A stretch of 64,000 nucleotides of DNA. Source: Oscillospiraceae bacterium (lineage in GTDB: Bacteria > Bacillota > Clostridia > Oscillospirales > Acutalibacteraceae). The notes under the pieces were generated by a model, which worked only from the letters and a program-made list of their open reading frames with translations, made no database searches and was not told the DNA's origin. Shown here one piece after another: positions 52,101-60,614 of this stretch. The stretch is taken from the NCBI GenBank assembly GCA_902790325.1, contig CADARP010000009.1, forward strand, positions 107,717 to 171,716. The letters are read 5' to 3'. Every line of letters begins with the position of its first letter. Position 1 is the first letter of the stretch. The translations under genes were made by a program, and so were the position numbers.

Positions 52101-53788
52101 AAGTGATCGCCGTCGGTACTTCCGGCGCCAACAATATTACGCTGACGATGCGCGACAGCGCGCCGCAGACCGCGCACAAGTATTCCGTCAACGCAGGCGG
52201 TCTGGCAGTCGTGGACGAAGCAAACGGCACGCAGACCTTCACCGGCGGTTACATCACCGGCGGCACCGGCGGCCGCAACGCCGGCAACGCGGGCGGCGTT
52301 TATGTCTTCGGCCCCTCCGGCGGCAGCAACACCTTTATCATGCAGGGCGGCAACATCCTCGGTAATACGGCCACACAGCTCGGCGGCGGCGTTTTCCTCA
52401 TGCAGGGCGGCGTCTTCCTCATGCAGGGCGGCAGCATTTTCGGCAATGTCGAACAGGGCGGCGCTGTCGGTGTCCTGGGCGGTACCGCGACCATTTCGGG
52501 CGGCTCGATCCGGAACAACCAATCCGCCAACGGCGGCAGCGCGATCTATCTCCTGAACGGTGTCGTGAACCTGAACGGCGGCGAGATCCGGGATAACCGG
52601 GCAGACGCTGCAGACGGCGGCGCCATCTACTACAGCAGCGGAACGCTCAATCTGTCCGGCAGCCCGGTCTTTGACGGCAACACCGATCCGAACGGCGTGC
52701 TGGACATCCGGAATGCCTCGTCCGCGAACAAAATCTATGTCACAGGGCCGTTGGACGAAAGCGTCAGCATCGGTGTCAAGTCGTTCACAAAGCAATGGAA
52801 CACCGAAGCCCAAACGTATGATGTGATCGTCTTTACCGATACTGCTTTCACCGCAGGACTTGCCGAAAACGGTTCGGTGAACAATTTCTTCAGTGCCGAC
52901 CCCGAATACAGCGTCGTTGCGGATGCATCCGGCGAGGCGAAGCTGAAGTCTGTCAACCCGAACGACCAGTTGTCCGTTTCGGTCGACGATCAGATCGCGC
53001 TGAACATCTATCTCGATCTGGATGCGCGCGGCAAGACGGCGGACGACGTGACGATCACGCTTGCCGGCGCAGACTATGCCTGCACGGGCGCGAAGCAGAC
53101 CGGCGGCGACTTTGACGGCCTGTACATGTTCAAGGTCGTGATGGCGCCCGCGCAGATCGCGGATGCGATCGTCGTCAAGATCGACGATGAAGAAATCCCG
53201 ACGTCCGTCAAGAATTACTGTGTCCAGGCGCCCGAGTATTATCCGACGAATACGGATTTGCTCGGTCTGACCGAAGCGATCCTCAACTACGGCCAGGCGG
53301 CGAACAACGTGTTTGCGAACGGCTCCACCGTGCCCGCGGCGGACATCGCAGACCTCGCGGAAATGAACAAAGACAAGGTGCAGACCGCGTCCGTCACGTT
53401 CACCGACGGCACCGGCGCAGTCACCGGCGCGTCCTTCATGGCGCTGACGAAGCCGGAGTTCCGCTTCTACACGGCGAATATCGACGAGCAGACGGCGTAT
53501 GAATACAATCAGGCAGGCGTGACCGCGACGATGGCGAACGGCAATGATTCGCTGACCGCACGCTTCGTCAAGAAGGCGGACGGCAAGGTACTGCTTGAAG
53601 TGACCGGCGTTTCGGCGGAGAACATGGACAAGGAGATCACCGTCACCGTCACCGGACTCGGCACGATCGTCTTCAACGGCAACGCGTTCGCGAAGGCGAT
53701 GGCGTCGAGCGGCAATACGCAGCAGAGAGACCTCGGCGCGGCACTCTATAACTACGGCGCGGCGGCAAAGATCTGCTTCGGCGCATAA
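49154..53788 (+). CDS. Secreted multidomain protein with N-terminal ubiquitin-like domain
   Basis: A 1,544-residue secreted protein. The signal peptide ends ITANA at residue 27, so the mature chain would begin MQIYITVV. Residues 28-99 form a ubiquitin-like domain. Then come a beta-rich domain (about 102-225, YDAIYIFGNGNGNW, GIYQFKF), a CBM26-like starch-binding module (about 234-310, VNCYWWGGSNGIVWPGQAM), an InlB/Flg_new-type repeat (YTVTWNNWDG), a Gly-rich beta-helix (NMYGGTISGN), two more InlB-type repeats, a second beta-helix (NIYGG/MQGG repeats) and a C-terminal domain of about 260 residues common in ruminococcal surface proteins. No LPxTG, dockerin or membrane anchor. AGGAGG sets the ATG. 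Confidence 0.85.
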   Translation: MTKMKKPVSLLLAVLMIVSMFAITANAMQIYITVVGGERTITLDVEPSDTIENVKAKIQDKAGYEPEKQTLAYYSTVLDDSRTLEDYNVLPDSTMTLTVASASKYDAIYIFGNGNGNWLHNINWACDEVNKMTETQTDLYTYTAEDLPPVGIYQFKFTMGDLNTSWGGLNLDGTDFAVTPGTACVAYESSFPSSLTFQLTQRSNVEIQFDLRGSTPMVLLTVSEPTHAQEEFDHYYQITFTPASSFTYDSVNCYWWGGSNGIVWPGQAMTKVGDVWTLVFGDNDNIEDVIDSGVIFNNSSAGQTLNLDFVLNEQRQADSFGTYVINPYSEVEFVPTYTVTWNNWDGTALKTEDVAADTVPVYDGATPTRAADDTYSYTFSGWSPTVSAVTGVVTYTAQFTPTATHAHDDVVFAAWTSANDLPASGNYYLTTDVTRQTTKVVTGELNLCLNGHTVTYNGTDGMIYYIRNGGTLNLYDAQGDQGVLTGGNRVQQGGAVYVQGTGSTFNMYGGTISGNSSNSGPFDTCGGGVAAMNGAVFNMYGGVITDNVSANGGGVALSNATGNIYGGTISGNTAYFGGGVYASDSAVLNLRGGTVTGNTATDEVIPYPDLNHGFVPGGDDVFGNSTSVINLYGTTVSGKISSTDPIEIKDDLGSKVYEVSLVDSADKYNPIAGVITNGLSGKGTLANFTNGSGADFVLLTDASGEARFAPAFNTVTWNNWDGGNLETDTNVAAGATPSYDGAAPTKAGDETYAYMFSGWNDGTNTYGVGDTLPAVMGDVTYTAAFTSVRKIALTLNVGENGTVTAGLGTYGKASDAANSANLSLPVKVMDRCSLKLEYDHTVNIVEGGSITVQTGGTFTFYPASDNTGVITAVPAAGYAFAGWYNGETLYAEGAVLDYKAVSESVTLTAKFEELPASAVAGVTIGGSTTYYSDFTSALAAWTADSTLTLYADVTTTAPIDVGESKTLDLNGHGITYTGSGLSEVIAVGTSGANNITLTMRDSAPQTAHKYSVNAGGLAVVDEANGTQTFTGGYITGGTGGRNAGNAGGVYVFGPSGGSNTFIMQGGNILGNTATQLGGGVFLMQGGVFLMQGGSIFGNVEQGGAVGVLGGTATISGGSIRNNQSANGGSAIYLLNGVVNLNGGEIRDNRADAADGGAIYYSSGTLNLSGSPVFDGNTDPNGVLDIRNASSANKIYVTGPLDESVSIGVKSFTKQWNTEAQTYDVIVFTDTAFTAGLAENGSVNNFFSADPEYSVVADASGEAKLKSVNPNDQLSVSVDDQIALNIYLDLDARGKTADDVTITLAGADYACTGAKQTGGDFDGLYMFKVVMAPAQIADAIVVKIDDEEIPTSVKNYCVQAPEYYPTNTDLLGLTEAILNYGQAANNVFANGSTVPAADIADLAEMNKDKVQTASVTFTDGTGAVTGASFMALTKPEFRFYTANIDEQTAYEYNQAGVTATMANGNDSLTARFVKKADGKVLLEVTGVSAENMDKEITVTVTGLGTIVFNGNAFAKAMASSGNTQQRDLGAALYNYGAAAKICFGA
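49235..49450 (+). other. Ubiquitin-like domain coding segment
   Basis: Residues 28-99. By hand alignment about 40 of 72 positions equal eukaryotic ubiquitin, with one inserted residue near position 10. The run VEPSDTIENVKAKIQDK (residues 45-61) is identical to ubiquitin 17-33. Lys27, 29 and 33 are kept; Lys48 is Thr and Lys63 is Pro. The Leu8/Ile44/Val70 patch reads Val/Ala/Thr, and there is no C-terminal Gly-Gly. Confidence 0.85.
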
Positions 53789-53800
53789 GGAGGAAGAGCG

Positions 53801-53962
53801 ATGAAAAAGACATATGAAAAGCCCGTTTTGACAACGGAGCAGTTTGACGTCGAGGACGTCATCACCGCGTCCTCTGCCAATCCCATCCAGAACGTGCTGG
53901 ATCAGGTCGGCGACTTCATGGAGAACATGATCGACATGTTCCAAAACATGGGTCAGCCGTAA
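53801..53962 (+). CDS. Small acidic peptide (53 aa), possible leader-type peptide
   Basis: MKKTYEKPVLTTEQFDVEDV begins the product, then ITASS and an amphipathic helix (NVLDQVGDFMENMIDMFQNM). AAGGAGG lies directly upstream, so translation should be strong. The K-x-Y-x-K-P-x-L...DVIT opening resembles a type of short peptide common in Clostridia, some of which are precursor-like, but no modification or export gene is adjacent. It follows the ubiquitin-like gene by 12 bases and probably shares its mRNA. Confidence 0.65.
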   Translation: MKKTYEKPVLTTEQFDVEDVITASSANPIQNVLDQVGDFMENMIDMFQNMGQP

Positions 53963-53997
53963 TCCCGCATTCTCAAAACAGAATACCAAAACCACTG

Positions 53998-54032
53998 CGG
54001 AGCGAGGCGTCAAAACCCCGCTCCGTTTCTTT
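53998..54032 (+). terminator. Terminator after the small peptide gene
   Basis: CGGAGCG (53998-54004) pairs with CGCTCCG (54019-54025), and TTTCTTT follows. It closes the ubiquitin-like gene and peptide transcript. Confidence 0.75.
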
Positions 54033-54053
54033 GTGTGATTATCCGGAAAAAAC

Positions 54054-54160
54054 AGGTTCATCACGGACAATTGAGGGATCGTACAAACAAGAAGTACAGT
54101 CATTGCGAATTAACCGGCATCTTTGGAAGATCGCCGCGTCGCTTCGCTCCTCGCGATGAC
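54054..54160 (-). repeat. Dispersed palindromic repeat, copy 1
   Basis: The core 54099-54160 is bounded by GTCATTGCGA and CTCGCGATGAC. Bases 54129-54160 (32 bases) are identical to 63422-63453. The flanking AGGTTCATCACGGA (54054-54067) is the reverse complement of 63490-63503, so this copy is inverted relative to copy 2. It is short and non-coding, resembling a REP or MITE-like element. Confidence 0.75.
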
Positions 54161-54270
54161 GCCGGAAAACGGAATCCCCCGACTCTCCGTGAAGGGGAAA
54201 AAACAGCGCCGGACCCCGAAGCAAATGCAGACGGGTCCGGCGCAGATCGTATTTGTGCGGCAGGGCAGGC

Positions 54271-54831
54271 CTATGCGTTCTTTCTGTTTTTGCGCAGGCC
54301 GGTGTTGATGGTTTCCGCCACCATTCTCAATCCTGATTGCACGTTTTCGACGGCTTCCTCCACCGTGCCGGGCATACCGGCTCTCGCCCATTCGATGAAG
54401 GCGTTGTAGATCATGCCGTTCCACAGCGTGACGTAGTAGGATGTGGTTATGCCGTCAAAGCGCTTGTTCATCCGCTGCAGAAACTCGTGTTCCAGTCCCG
54501 CGGCGATGACGGCATTGACGGAGGATTCATACTTCTTTCCGATCCGGAAAGTGGATTCCATATTGTCAAAAATGGAATCGGTGAGCGCGGAGATCGCCTC
54601 CTCGATCGGTTCCTGCACGATGTCCAGCAGGATCTCATCCTTGCTTTTGTAGGTGTTGTAGACGCCGCCCCTCGACACGCCGGATTTCAGGATGATGTCG
54701 GTCATGCTGATGTCCGCGTAGGCTTTCTCCTGCATCAGGGAAAGGAGCGCGTTTTTGGTGGCTGTGACAGTTTTGATGTGCAGAGCCGCGCTGTTCTTGT
54801 TCAAAAGCTGGATGCGTTCTTCCGGTGTCAT
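54271..54831 (-). CDS. TetR family transcriptional regulator
   Basis: A 186-residue protein with an N-terminal helix-turn-helix (about residues 22-65: ALLSLMQEKAYADISMTDII, KSGVSRGGVYNTYKSKDEIL), typical of TetR, followed by an all-helical ligand or dimer domain. GAGGG precedes the ATG at 54831. It is transcribed away from the helicase gene. TetR proteins usually repress a neighbour and themselves. The ligand is unknown. Confidence 0.88.
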   Translation of the reverse strand: MTPEERIQLLNKNSAALHIKTVTATKNALLSLMQEKAYADISMTDIILKSGVSRGGVYNTYKSKDEILLDIVQEPIEEAISALTDSIFDNMESTFRIGKKYESSVNAVIAAGLEHEFLQRMNKRFDGITTSYYVTLWNGMIYNAFIEWARAGMPGTVEEAVENVQSGLRMVAETINTGLRKNRKNA

Positions 54832-54869
54832 GATAGATTATCCCTCGTTTCTGTTCGTTGCATTTTTCT

Positions 54870-54898
54870 ATTGTAGCACATGGTTACCCGTTTTACAA
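54870..54898 (-). promoter_or_regulatory. Promoter of the TetR gene
   Basis: On the minus strand TTGTAA (54893-54898) and TACAAT (54870-54875) lie 17 bases apart. Between it and the start codon, 54845-54856 (TCGTTTCTGTTC) matches at 11 of 12 positions a site upstream of the 48.2-kb promoter. Confidence 0.65.
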
Positions 54899-55008
54899 GA
54901 GGCGGCATAGACATTTTTTTATTTCCTGTCTAATCCGTCCGGCGAAGCGCAGACGAGGAAAGGGGAGAGCGGACAAAACACGACGGGCGGGCAAGACGAC
55001 CATTTTCA

Positions 55009-55037
55009 TTGACATTTCCCGCGCCGTCGGGTACAAT
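55009..55037 (+). promoter_or_regulatory. Promoter of the helicase gene
   Basis: TTGACA (55009-55014) and TACAAT (55032-55037), 17 bases apart. The start codon is about 26 bases after the expected transcription start. Confidence 0.85.
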
Positions 55038-55070
55038 GAAACCAGCAATACCGGAAGGGCGTCGCTATTT

Positions 55071-57590
55071 ATGAAGACATTTGACAAAGTCCGTTTCGCG
55101 TGGACGTTCCGCACCTATCAGCAGACGGTGCTCGACAGGGCTTCCGCGCATCTGCGGGACGGGCATATCCACATCGTCGCCGCGCCCGGCAGCGGAAAAA
55201 CGATCCTCGGTCTGGAGCTCGTGCGCAGGCTCGGCCGTCCCGCGCTGATCCTCGCGCCGTCCGTGACGATCCGCCGTCAGTGGGGCGAGCGGTTCGCGGA
55301 ATGCTTCATGCCGCAGGGCGGCCGCGAGGCGGAGTACGTCTCCGAGGATCTGCACACACCGCAGCTTCTGACGTGCGTGACATACCAGGCGCTGCACGCC
55401 GCCGTGCAGAAAACGGCGCTGAAAGCCGAGAACGACCCCGAAGCGGCGGAATCGGAAGACGCGCTGGACTTCACGGACTTCGACGTGCTCGAACAGATCC
55501 GCGCGTGCGGCATCGGCACGGTCTGTCTCGACGAAGCGCACCATCTGCGCCGCGAATGGCAGAAGGCGCTCGAACAGTTTCTCGAGATGCTCGGCAGCAG
55601 CGTGCAGGTGATCGCGCTGACGGCCACGCCGCCGTACGACAGCACGCCCGCCGAGTGGGACAACTATATCCGCGTGTGCGGCGAGGTGGACGAGGAGATC
55701 TTCGTGCCGCAGCTCGTCGCACAGAAAACGCTTTGTCCGCACCAGGATTATCTCTATTTCAACATGCCGACCGACGCGGAAACCGAGGTGCTGCGCGCAC
55801 ACCGCGCGCACGCGCAGACGGCGGCAAAGACGCTGCTCGAAAGCGGACTGCTGCAAAAGGCGCAGGCGTCCGTCACGGAGGAAACGGCCTACAAGGACCC
55901 GCAGGGCGCCGGCGCACTCTCGCTTGCCGCGGACGGAACCCGTGTGACGATGGCCGAGGTGCAGGCCGCCGCGTCGTTCGTGCTTTCAAACAAGAATCTG
56001 TTTCCCGACGACGTCACGCAGCCGGTCGCCGCGATCCTTGCGCAGAACGGCGTGCTCGAAAAGGGCAAGGTCTGTCTGCTGTCCACGGACAGGATCGACA
56101 GGATGCTGCTCTCCTCGGCGGGCAAGCTCGACAGCATTCGCGCCGTCATGGCGTCGGAAGCGACTGTGTTGGGCGAGGAGCTGCGCGCGCTGATCCTGAC
56201 GGACTACATCCGCCGGGAGATGCTGCCCGTGATCGGCAGCGACGAACCGCTGACCGTCATGGGCGCGGTGCCGATTTTCGAGGCGGTGCGGCGCGCGGTC
56301 GGGCGGCATGTGCCGATCGCGCTGCTTGCCGGGACGCTTGTGCTGCTGCCGGACGACGTGCTGGAAGACGCAAGGGCGGCCGCGGCCGAAAAGGGGATCG
56401 TTTGCTCGGCGTCCGCGCTGCCGGGCGTGCCGTACAGCGAGGTGCAGTTCGCCGGGTCCAACAAGAATAAAGTATCCGTACTGACGGAATTGTTTCAAAA
56501 AGGCAAACTGCGCGTGATGATCGGGACAGCCGCGCTGCTGGGCGAGGGCTGGGACGCGCCGTGCATCAACGCGCTGATCCTCGCGAGCTGCGTCGGCAGT
56601 TTCATGCTGACGAACCAGATGCGCGGCAGAGCCATCCGCATCGACAAAAACAGACCGGACAAGGCGGCGAATATCTGGCATCTCGTGACGCTCGACCCGA
56701 CGGATGCGCAGCAAGCCGATCTCGGCGCGGACTTTGCCGTGATGCAGCGGCGGTTCGACTCGTTCCTCGCGCCCGTATACGACGCGCCGTGGATCGAGAG
56801 CGGCACGGACAGGCTGTGTCTGCCGCGGTCGTTTTCGGCGGAGAATCTGCGCGAAGTGAACGCGCGGATGCTTGAACGGTCGCAGGACAGGAAAACCATG
56901 GCTGCGCTCTGGGAACAGGCGCTCGCGGGCGACGCCGTGCCGCAGGTGCTGGATGTGTGCGTCGTGCCGGATGCGGCGTTTTCCGGGTCGGCCGCGCGCA
57001 GATGCACGTTCAAAGCCGTGCTTTGCGCGGTGATCGCGCTCGTGCTGCTCGTGATCCCGGTCACGTTCGTCAGGTTTTTGTCCGTCTTTGCCCTGATCCC
57101 GATGCTCGTCTTTTTCCGCAAGCGGCGCACCGTCGCAAAGCCCGAGGCGTACTTCCGCACGGCGGGCAGGGCGCTGCTGCGTGCGCTGCGCGGCAGGAAA
57201 CTGCTGCAGGCGGCGGAAAGCGGCGTATATGCACGTGCCGTTCCCGAACGCAAGTGCGTGTACGTTGCGGTGCGGAACGCGAGCCGGCACGACAAGACGC
57301 TGTTCTCCCGCGCAATGGGGACGCTGTTCTCCGCGATCGAGACGCCGCGGTACATCCTGCTGCCGGCGGGCGACGCAAAACGCGCGATGGCCGTGCCGTC
57401 CGTGCTCGACCGCAAAAAGGAGGACGCGCAGCTTCTTGCCGATGCGATGCGGCCGCTTGTCGGTAAGTGCGCGTGCCTGTACACCAGAAACCGCAGGGAG
57501 CAAAGCGCCGTGCAGCGCTGCCGGACGCAGAGCGCGCTCAACCGCACGGGCTGCAGAGCGCGGTATAAAAAGATCGTGGTACAGCAATAG
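55071..57590 (+). CDS. SF2 DEAD/DEAH-type helicase with C-terminal membrane segment
   Basis: An 839-residue protein. The N-terminal RecA-like domain has Walker A AAPGSGKT (residues 37-44), LAPSVTIRRQW, DEAHH (154-158) and TATPP. The second domain has LLGEGWDAP and QMRGRAIR, motifs V and VI of the type III restriction/XPB-like group. After about residue 640 comes an unusual hydrophobic stretch (AVLCAVIALVLLVIPVTFVRF, then LSVFALIPMLVFF), then a basic C-terminal domain of about 160 residues. ATG 55071 fits both the promoter and GGAAGGG (55053-55059); the longer frame upstream is rejected. Function is unknown; its DNA or RNA substrate would be handled at the membrane. Confidence 0.82.
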   Translation: MKTFDKVRFAWTFRTYQQTVLDRASAHLRDGHIHIVAAPGSGKTILGLELVRRLGRPALILAPSVTIRRQWGERFAECFMPQGGREAEYVSEDLHTPQLLTCVTYQALHAAVQKTALKAENDPEAAESEDALDFTDFDVLEQIRACGIGTVCLDEAHHLRREWQKALEQFLEMLGSSVQVIALTATPPYDSTPAEWDNYIRVCGEVDEEIFVPQLVAQKTLCPHQDYLYFNMPTDAETEVLRAHRAHAQTAAKTLLESGLLQKAQASVTEETAYKDPQGAGALSLAADGTRVTMAEVQAAASFVLSNKNLFPDDVTQPVAAILAQNGVLEKGKVCLLSTDRIDRMLLSSAGKLDSIRAVMASEATVLGEELRALILTDYIRREMLPVIGSDEPLTVMGAVPIFEAVRRAVGRHVPIALLAGTLVLLPDDVLEDARAAAAEKGIVCSASALPGVPYSEVQFAGSNKNKVSVLTELFQKGKLRVMIGTAALLGEGWDAPCINALILASCVGSFMLTNQMRGRAIRIDKNRPDKAANIWHLVTLDPTDAQQADLGADFAVMQRRFDSFLAPVYDAPWIESGTDRLCLPRSFSAENLREVNARMLERSQDRKTMAALWEQALAGDAVPQVLDVCVVPDAAFSGSAARRCTFKAVLCAVIALVLLVIPVTFVRFLSVFALIPMLVFFRKRRTVAKPEAYFRTAGRALLRALRGRKLLQAAESGVYARAVPERKCVYVAVRNASRHDKTLFSRAMGTLFSAIETPRYILLPAGDAKRAMAVPSVLDRKKEDAQLLADAMRPLVGKCACLYTRNRREQSAVQRCRTQSALNRTGCRARYKKIVVQQ

Positions 57591-57623
57591 TTTATCGGCC
57601 ATTCTGTAACGGAGGCGATACAC

Positions 57624-59507
57624 ATGAAAAAATGTCTTTGCATCATTCTGACCGTCCTGTTCGCGCTGCCGCTTGCGCTTTTGGCTTCGGCGGCGGACGG
57701 GGAACTTGTTCTGGCTTCCCGCGACGCGCGTCCCGCGATCGTGCTGCCGGATGCGCCGACGCCGCCGCAGCAGAACGCCGCACAGGTTCTGGAGCGGTAT
57801 CTGCAAAAGATCACCGGCTTTGCGGACGGTGCGCCGCAGGCAGACTGCCGCATCATCCTCGACGACAGCGCGGTGCAGCCGCCCGCGGAAACGGACGGCG
57901 CGTACCGCATCACAGAGAAGGACGGCTGTCTGTATCTCTCCGGCGCGGGCACACACGGCACGCTGTATGCCGCTTATGCGCTGCTGGAGGCGTTTGCGGG
58001 CTGTCACTGGTATGCGGACACCCTGGAGGTCATTCCCGCGTCAGATCGCGTCACAGCGCCCGCAGGGTGCGATATACAGTATACGCCGTACTTCGAGTAC
58101 CGCGAAACGGACTGGCGGAGCTGGCAGAACCGCGATTATGCCGCGGCAAACCGCATGAACGGATCGGCATACCGCGCGGTCCCGGCGGAATGGGGCGGCT
58201 CGGTCGTGTATCTGTCGGGCTTTGCGCACACGCTGACGAACCAGTTCTGCGCCGCGGGCAGCTATTTTGAAACGCATCCCGAATACTTCGCGCTGCACGG
58301 GAAGGCGCGCACGCGCAACCAGCTCTGTCTGACGAACCCCGACGTGCTGCGGATCGTCACGGACGAAGTGCTCGATCTGCTCCGGCGTACCTACGACCCG
58401 ATGCTGCCGCTGCAGATCGTGTCGCTGACCCAGCACGACAACGGCGACTACTGCGAATGCGACGCGTGCGCCGCGCTTGACAAAGCGAACGGCTCGCACG
58501 CCGGCACGATGGTGACGTTTGCCAACGCCGTCGCGGACGCCGTGCGCGAGGCCGGCTACGAAAACGCCGCGGTCGACACATTCGCCTATCAGTACACGCG
58601 CCGGCCGCCGACACAGGTCAAACCGCGTGACAACGTCATCATCCGCCTGTGCTCGATCGAGTGCTGCTTCGGCCACGCGATGGACGACCCGGACTGCAAA
58701 GAGAACGCGTCGTTCATGGCGGATCTTGCCGGGTGGTCAAAGATCTGCGGACGCATCTACGTTTGGGACTACGGCACGAACTACGGCGAGACGTTCAACT
58801 TCTTCCCCAACCTGCACGTCCTGCAGCGCAATATGCAGATCTTTTACGAAAACCATGTCCGCGGCATTTACGGCGAGGGCAATTACTATACCGACCGCTG
58901 CGAGGGCGAGTTCAGCGACCTGCGCAGCTACCTGCAGTGCCGCCTGATGGCGGACCCCTATCTGGACTACGACGCCGAGATGAACGGTTTCCTGCGCGCT
59001 TTCTACGGAAACGGCTGGCAGGCGATACGGGAATTCATCGACCTGTGCTGCGACAAGGGCGTGTCGAAAATCCGTCACGCGGGCATTTTCCAGCGTGCGA
59101 ACCTCTCTCTGCCGAAACTGATGCCGCGCGACGTGACGCGCTGCGACGCGCTGTGGCAGACGGCAAAGGAACAGGCGCAGGACGAGACATACCGCGCGCG
59201 CGTCGAGCGCTCGGAGCTCTGCTGGCGGTACTGGAAAGCGTCCAACTACAGAAAAGAGTTCTCTCTCTTGCGCTCGCCCTTCCGGCGGATGCAGGCGCGG
59301 GACGCGCTGTACAACGACATTGTCGCATACGGCAACACCTGCATCGGCGAGACGACGCGCAAGCGCGAGCTGTCCGCCTGTCCGGCGCTGCATCTTCTGC
59401 GCACGCCGTTCGGCTGGTCGACGCTGTACGACGCCGAATTCTGGAACAAAATCAGCCCGTACGTCGAAAAGATCTATGCAGCGTGGCTTGAGATGTTCGG
59501 AACGTAA
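57624..59507 (+). CDS. Secreted DUF4838 domain protein
   Basis: A 627-residue protein with a signal peptide (KKCLCIILTVLFALPLALLAS). The N-terminal part (about 28-150) resembles the beta/alpha domain that precedes catalytic barrels of alpha-glucuronidases and hexosaminidases (NAAQVLERYLQKITG, GTHGTLYAAYALLE). The rest fits DUF4838 (HPEYFALHGKAR, LTQHDNGDYCECDACAAL, YVWDYGTNY). A glycoside hydrolase or glycan-binding role is usual for this group, though the catalytic residues are not established. GGAGG at 57611-57615. It leads a run of three secreted carbohydrate-related genes. Confidence 0.8.
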   Translation: MKKCLCIILTVLFALPLALLASAADGELVLASRDARPAIVLPDAPTPPQQNAAQVLERYLQKITGFADGAPQADCRIILDDSAVQPPAETDGAYRITEKDGCLYLSGAGTHGTLYAAYALLEAFAGCHWYADTLEVIPASDRVTAPAGCDIQYTPYFEYRETDWRSWQNRDYAAANRMNGSAYRAVPAEWGGSVVYLSGFAHTLTNQFCAAGSYFETHPEYFALHGKARTRNQLCLTNPDVLRIVTDEVLDLLRRTYDPMLPLQIVSLTQHDNGDYCECDACAALDKANGSHAGTMVTFANAVADAVREAGYENAAVDTFAYQYTRRPPTQVKPRDNVIIRLCSIECCFGHAMDDPDCKENASFMADLAGWSKICGRIYVWDYGTNYGETFNFFPNLHVLQRNMQIFYENHVRGIYGEGNYYTDRCEGEFSDLRSYLQCRLMADPYLDYDAEMNGFLRAFYGNGWQAIREFIDLCCDKGVSKIRHAGIFQRANLSLPKLMPRDVTRCDALWQTAKEQAQDETYRARVERSELCWRYWKASNYRKEFSLLRSPFRRMQARDALYNDIVAYGNTCIGETTRKRELSACPALHLLRTPFGWSTLYDAEFWNKISPYVEKIYAAWLEMFGT

Positions 59508-60614
59508 AGCCTGCGGCTGAAGCGCAAAGAAAGAATCAGACAGAAAGGAACCTGTGCGATGCTTACGATACGGAAACGGCTGACGGCGGCGCTGCTTGCG
59601 GCGGCGCTGCTGGTTCTGCCTGTGTCTGTCCGTGCGGCGGACGATTCCGGCACATGCGGTGCGGACGGCGATAATGTGACGTGGTCGCTCGATACCGGTA
59701 CCGGCGTGCTGACCGTCGGTGGAACGGGCGCGATGGCGGATTATGAAGGTCCTGCGGATGCGCCCTGGGATGCCTGCCGGTCGGCTGTCCGATCCGTAAC
59801 GGTCGGCAGCGGCGTGACACGCATCGGCGCGTTTGCTTTCTCGGATTGTGAGAGTCTCGCCGAGGTCACGATCCCGGACAGCGTGACGCAGATCGGCATA
59901 TATGCTTTTTTAAATACGGACATTGTGAGATGCACGATCCCGGACGGTGTGACGTGCATCGAATCGGGAACCTTCCGGGACTGCGAGAAGCTTGTGCGCA
60001 TCGTGATCCCGGACAGCGTGACGGAGATCGACGGTTCGGCCTTTGAAAACTGCAAACGTCTGCGGAGCGTGACGATCCCGGACGGCGTGACGCGTATCGG
60101 CGGCAGCGCCTTCTACTCCACGGGGCTTGTGAACGTCACGATCCCGGACAGCGTGACAAGCATCGGGCAATACGCCTTCGACGGAACGGATTTCATGCTT
60201 CATGATGATGAATGGACAGACGGCGTGCTGTATGCGGGTCCGTATCTGATCGCGGCGAAGCGGACGCTTTCCGGCGCATGCCGCATTGCGGACGGCACGC
60301 GCTGTATCGCCGCAGGCGCATTTTCCGGCTGTGCGGGCATGACGGACGTTGCGATTCCCGACAGTGTAACAACCATCGGCTATTATGCCTTTAACCGCTG
60401 CAAGGGTCTTACGCATGTCACGATCCCGGACGGCGTGACGCAGATCGAATCCGGCGTTTTTGAGGGCTGTACGCGCCTTGCCGGGGTTACGATCCCGGAC
60501 GGTGTCACAGAGATCGGCAACTATGTGTTCTATGGCTGCAAAAGTCTTGCGTGCATCACGGTTCCCGACAGCGTGACGCGTATCGGATACCAGACCTTTA
60601 CGGACTGCGCCGCC

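Noticed and set aside
54858..55070. An N-terminal extension of the helicase
   Set aside because: The extended frame would start upstream of the consensus promoter at 55009-55037 and codes for a basic, unfolded-looking stretch.
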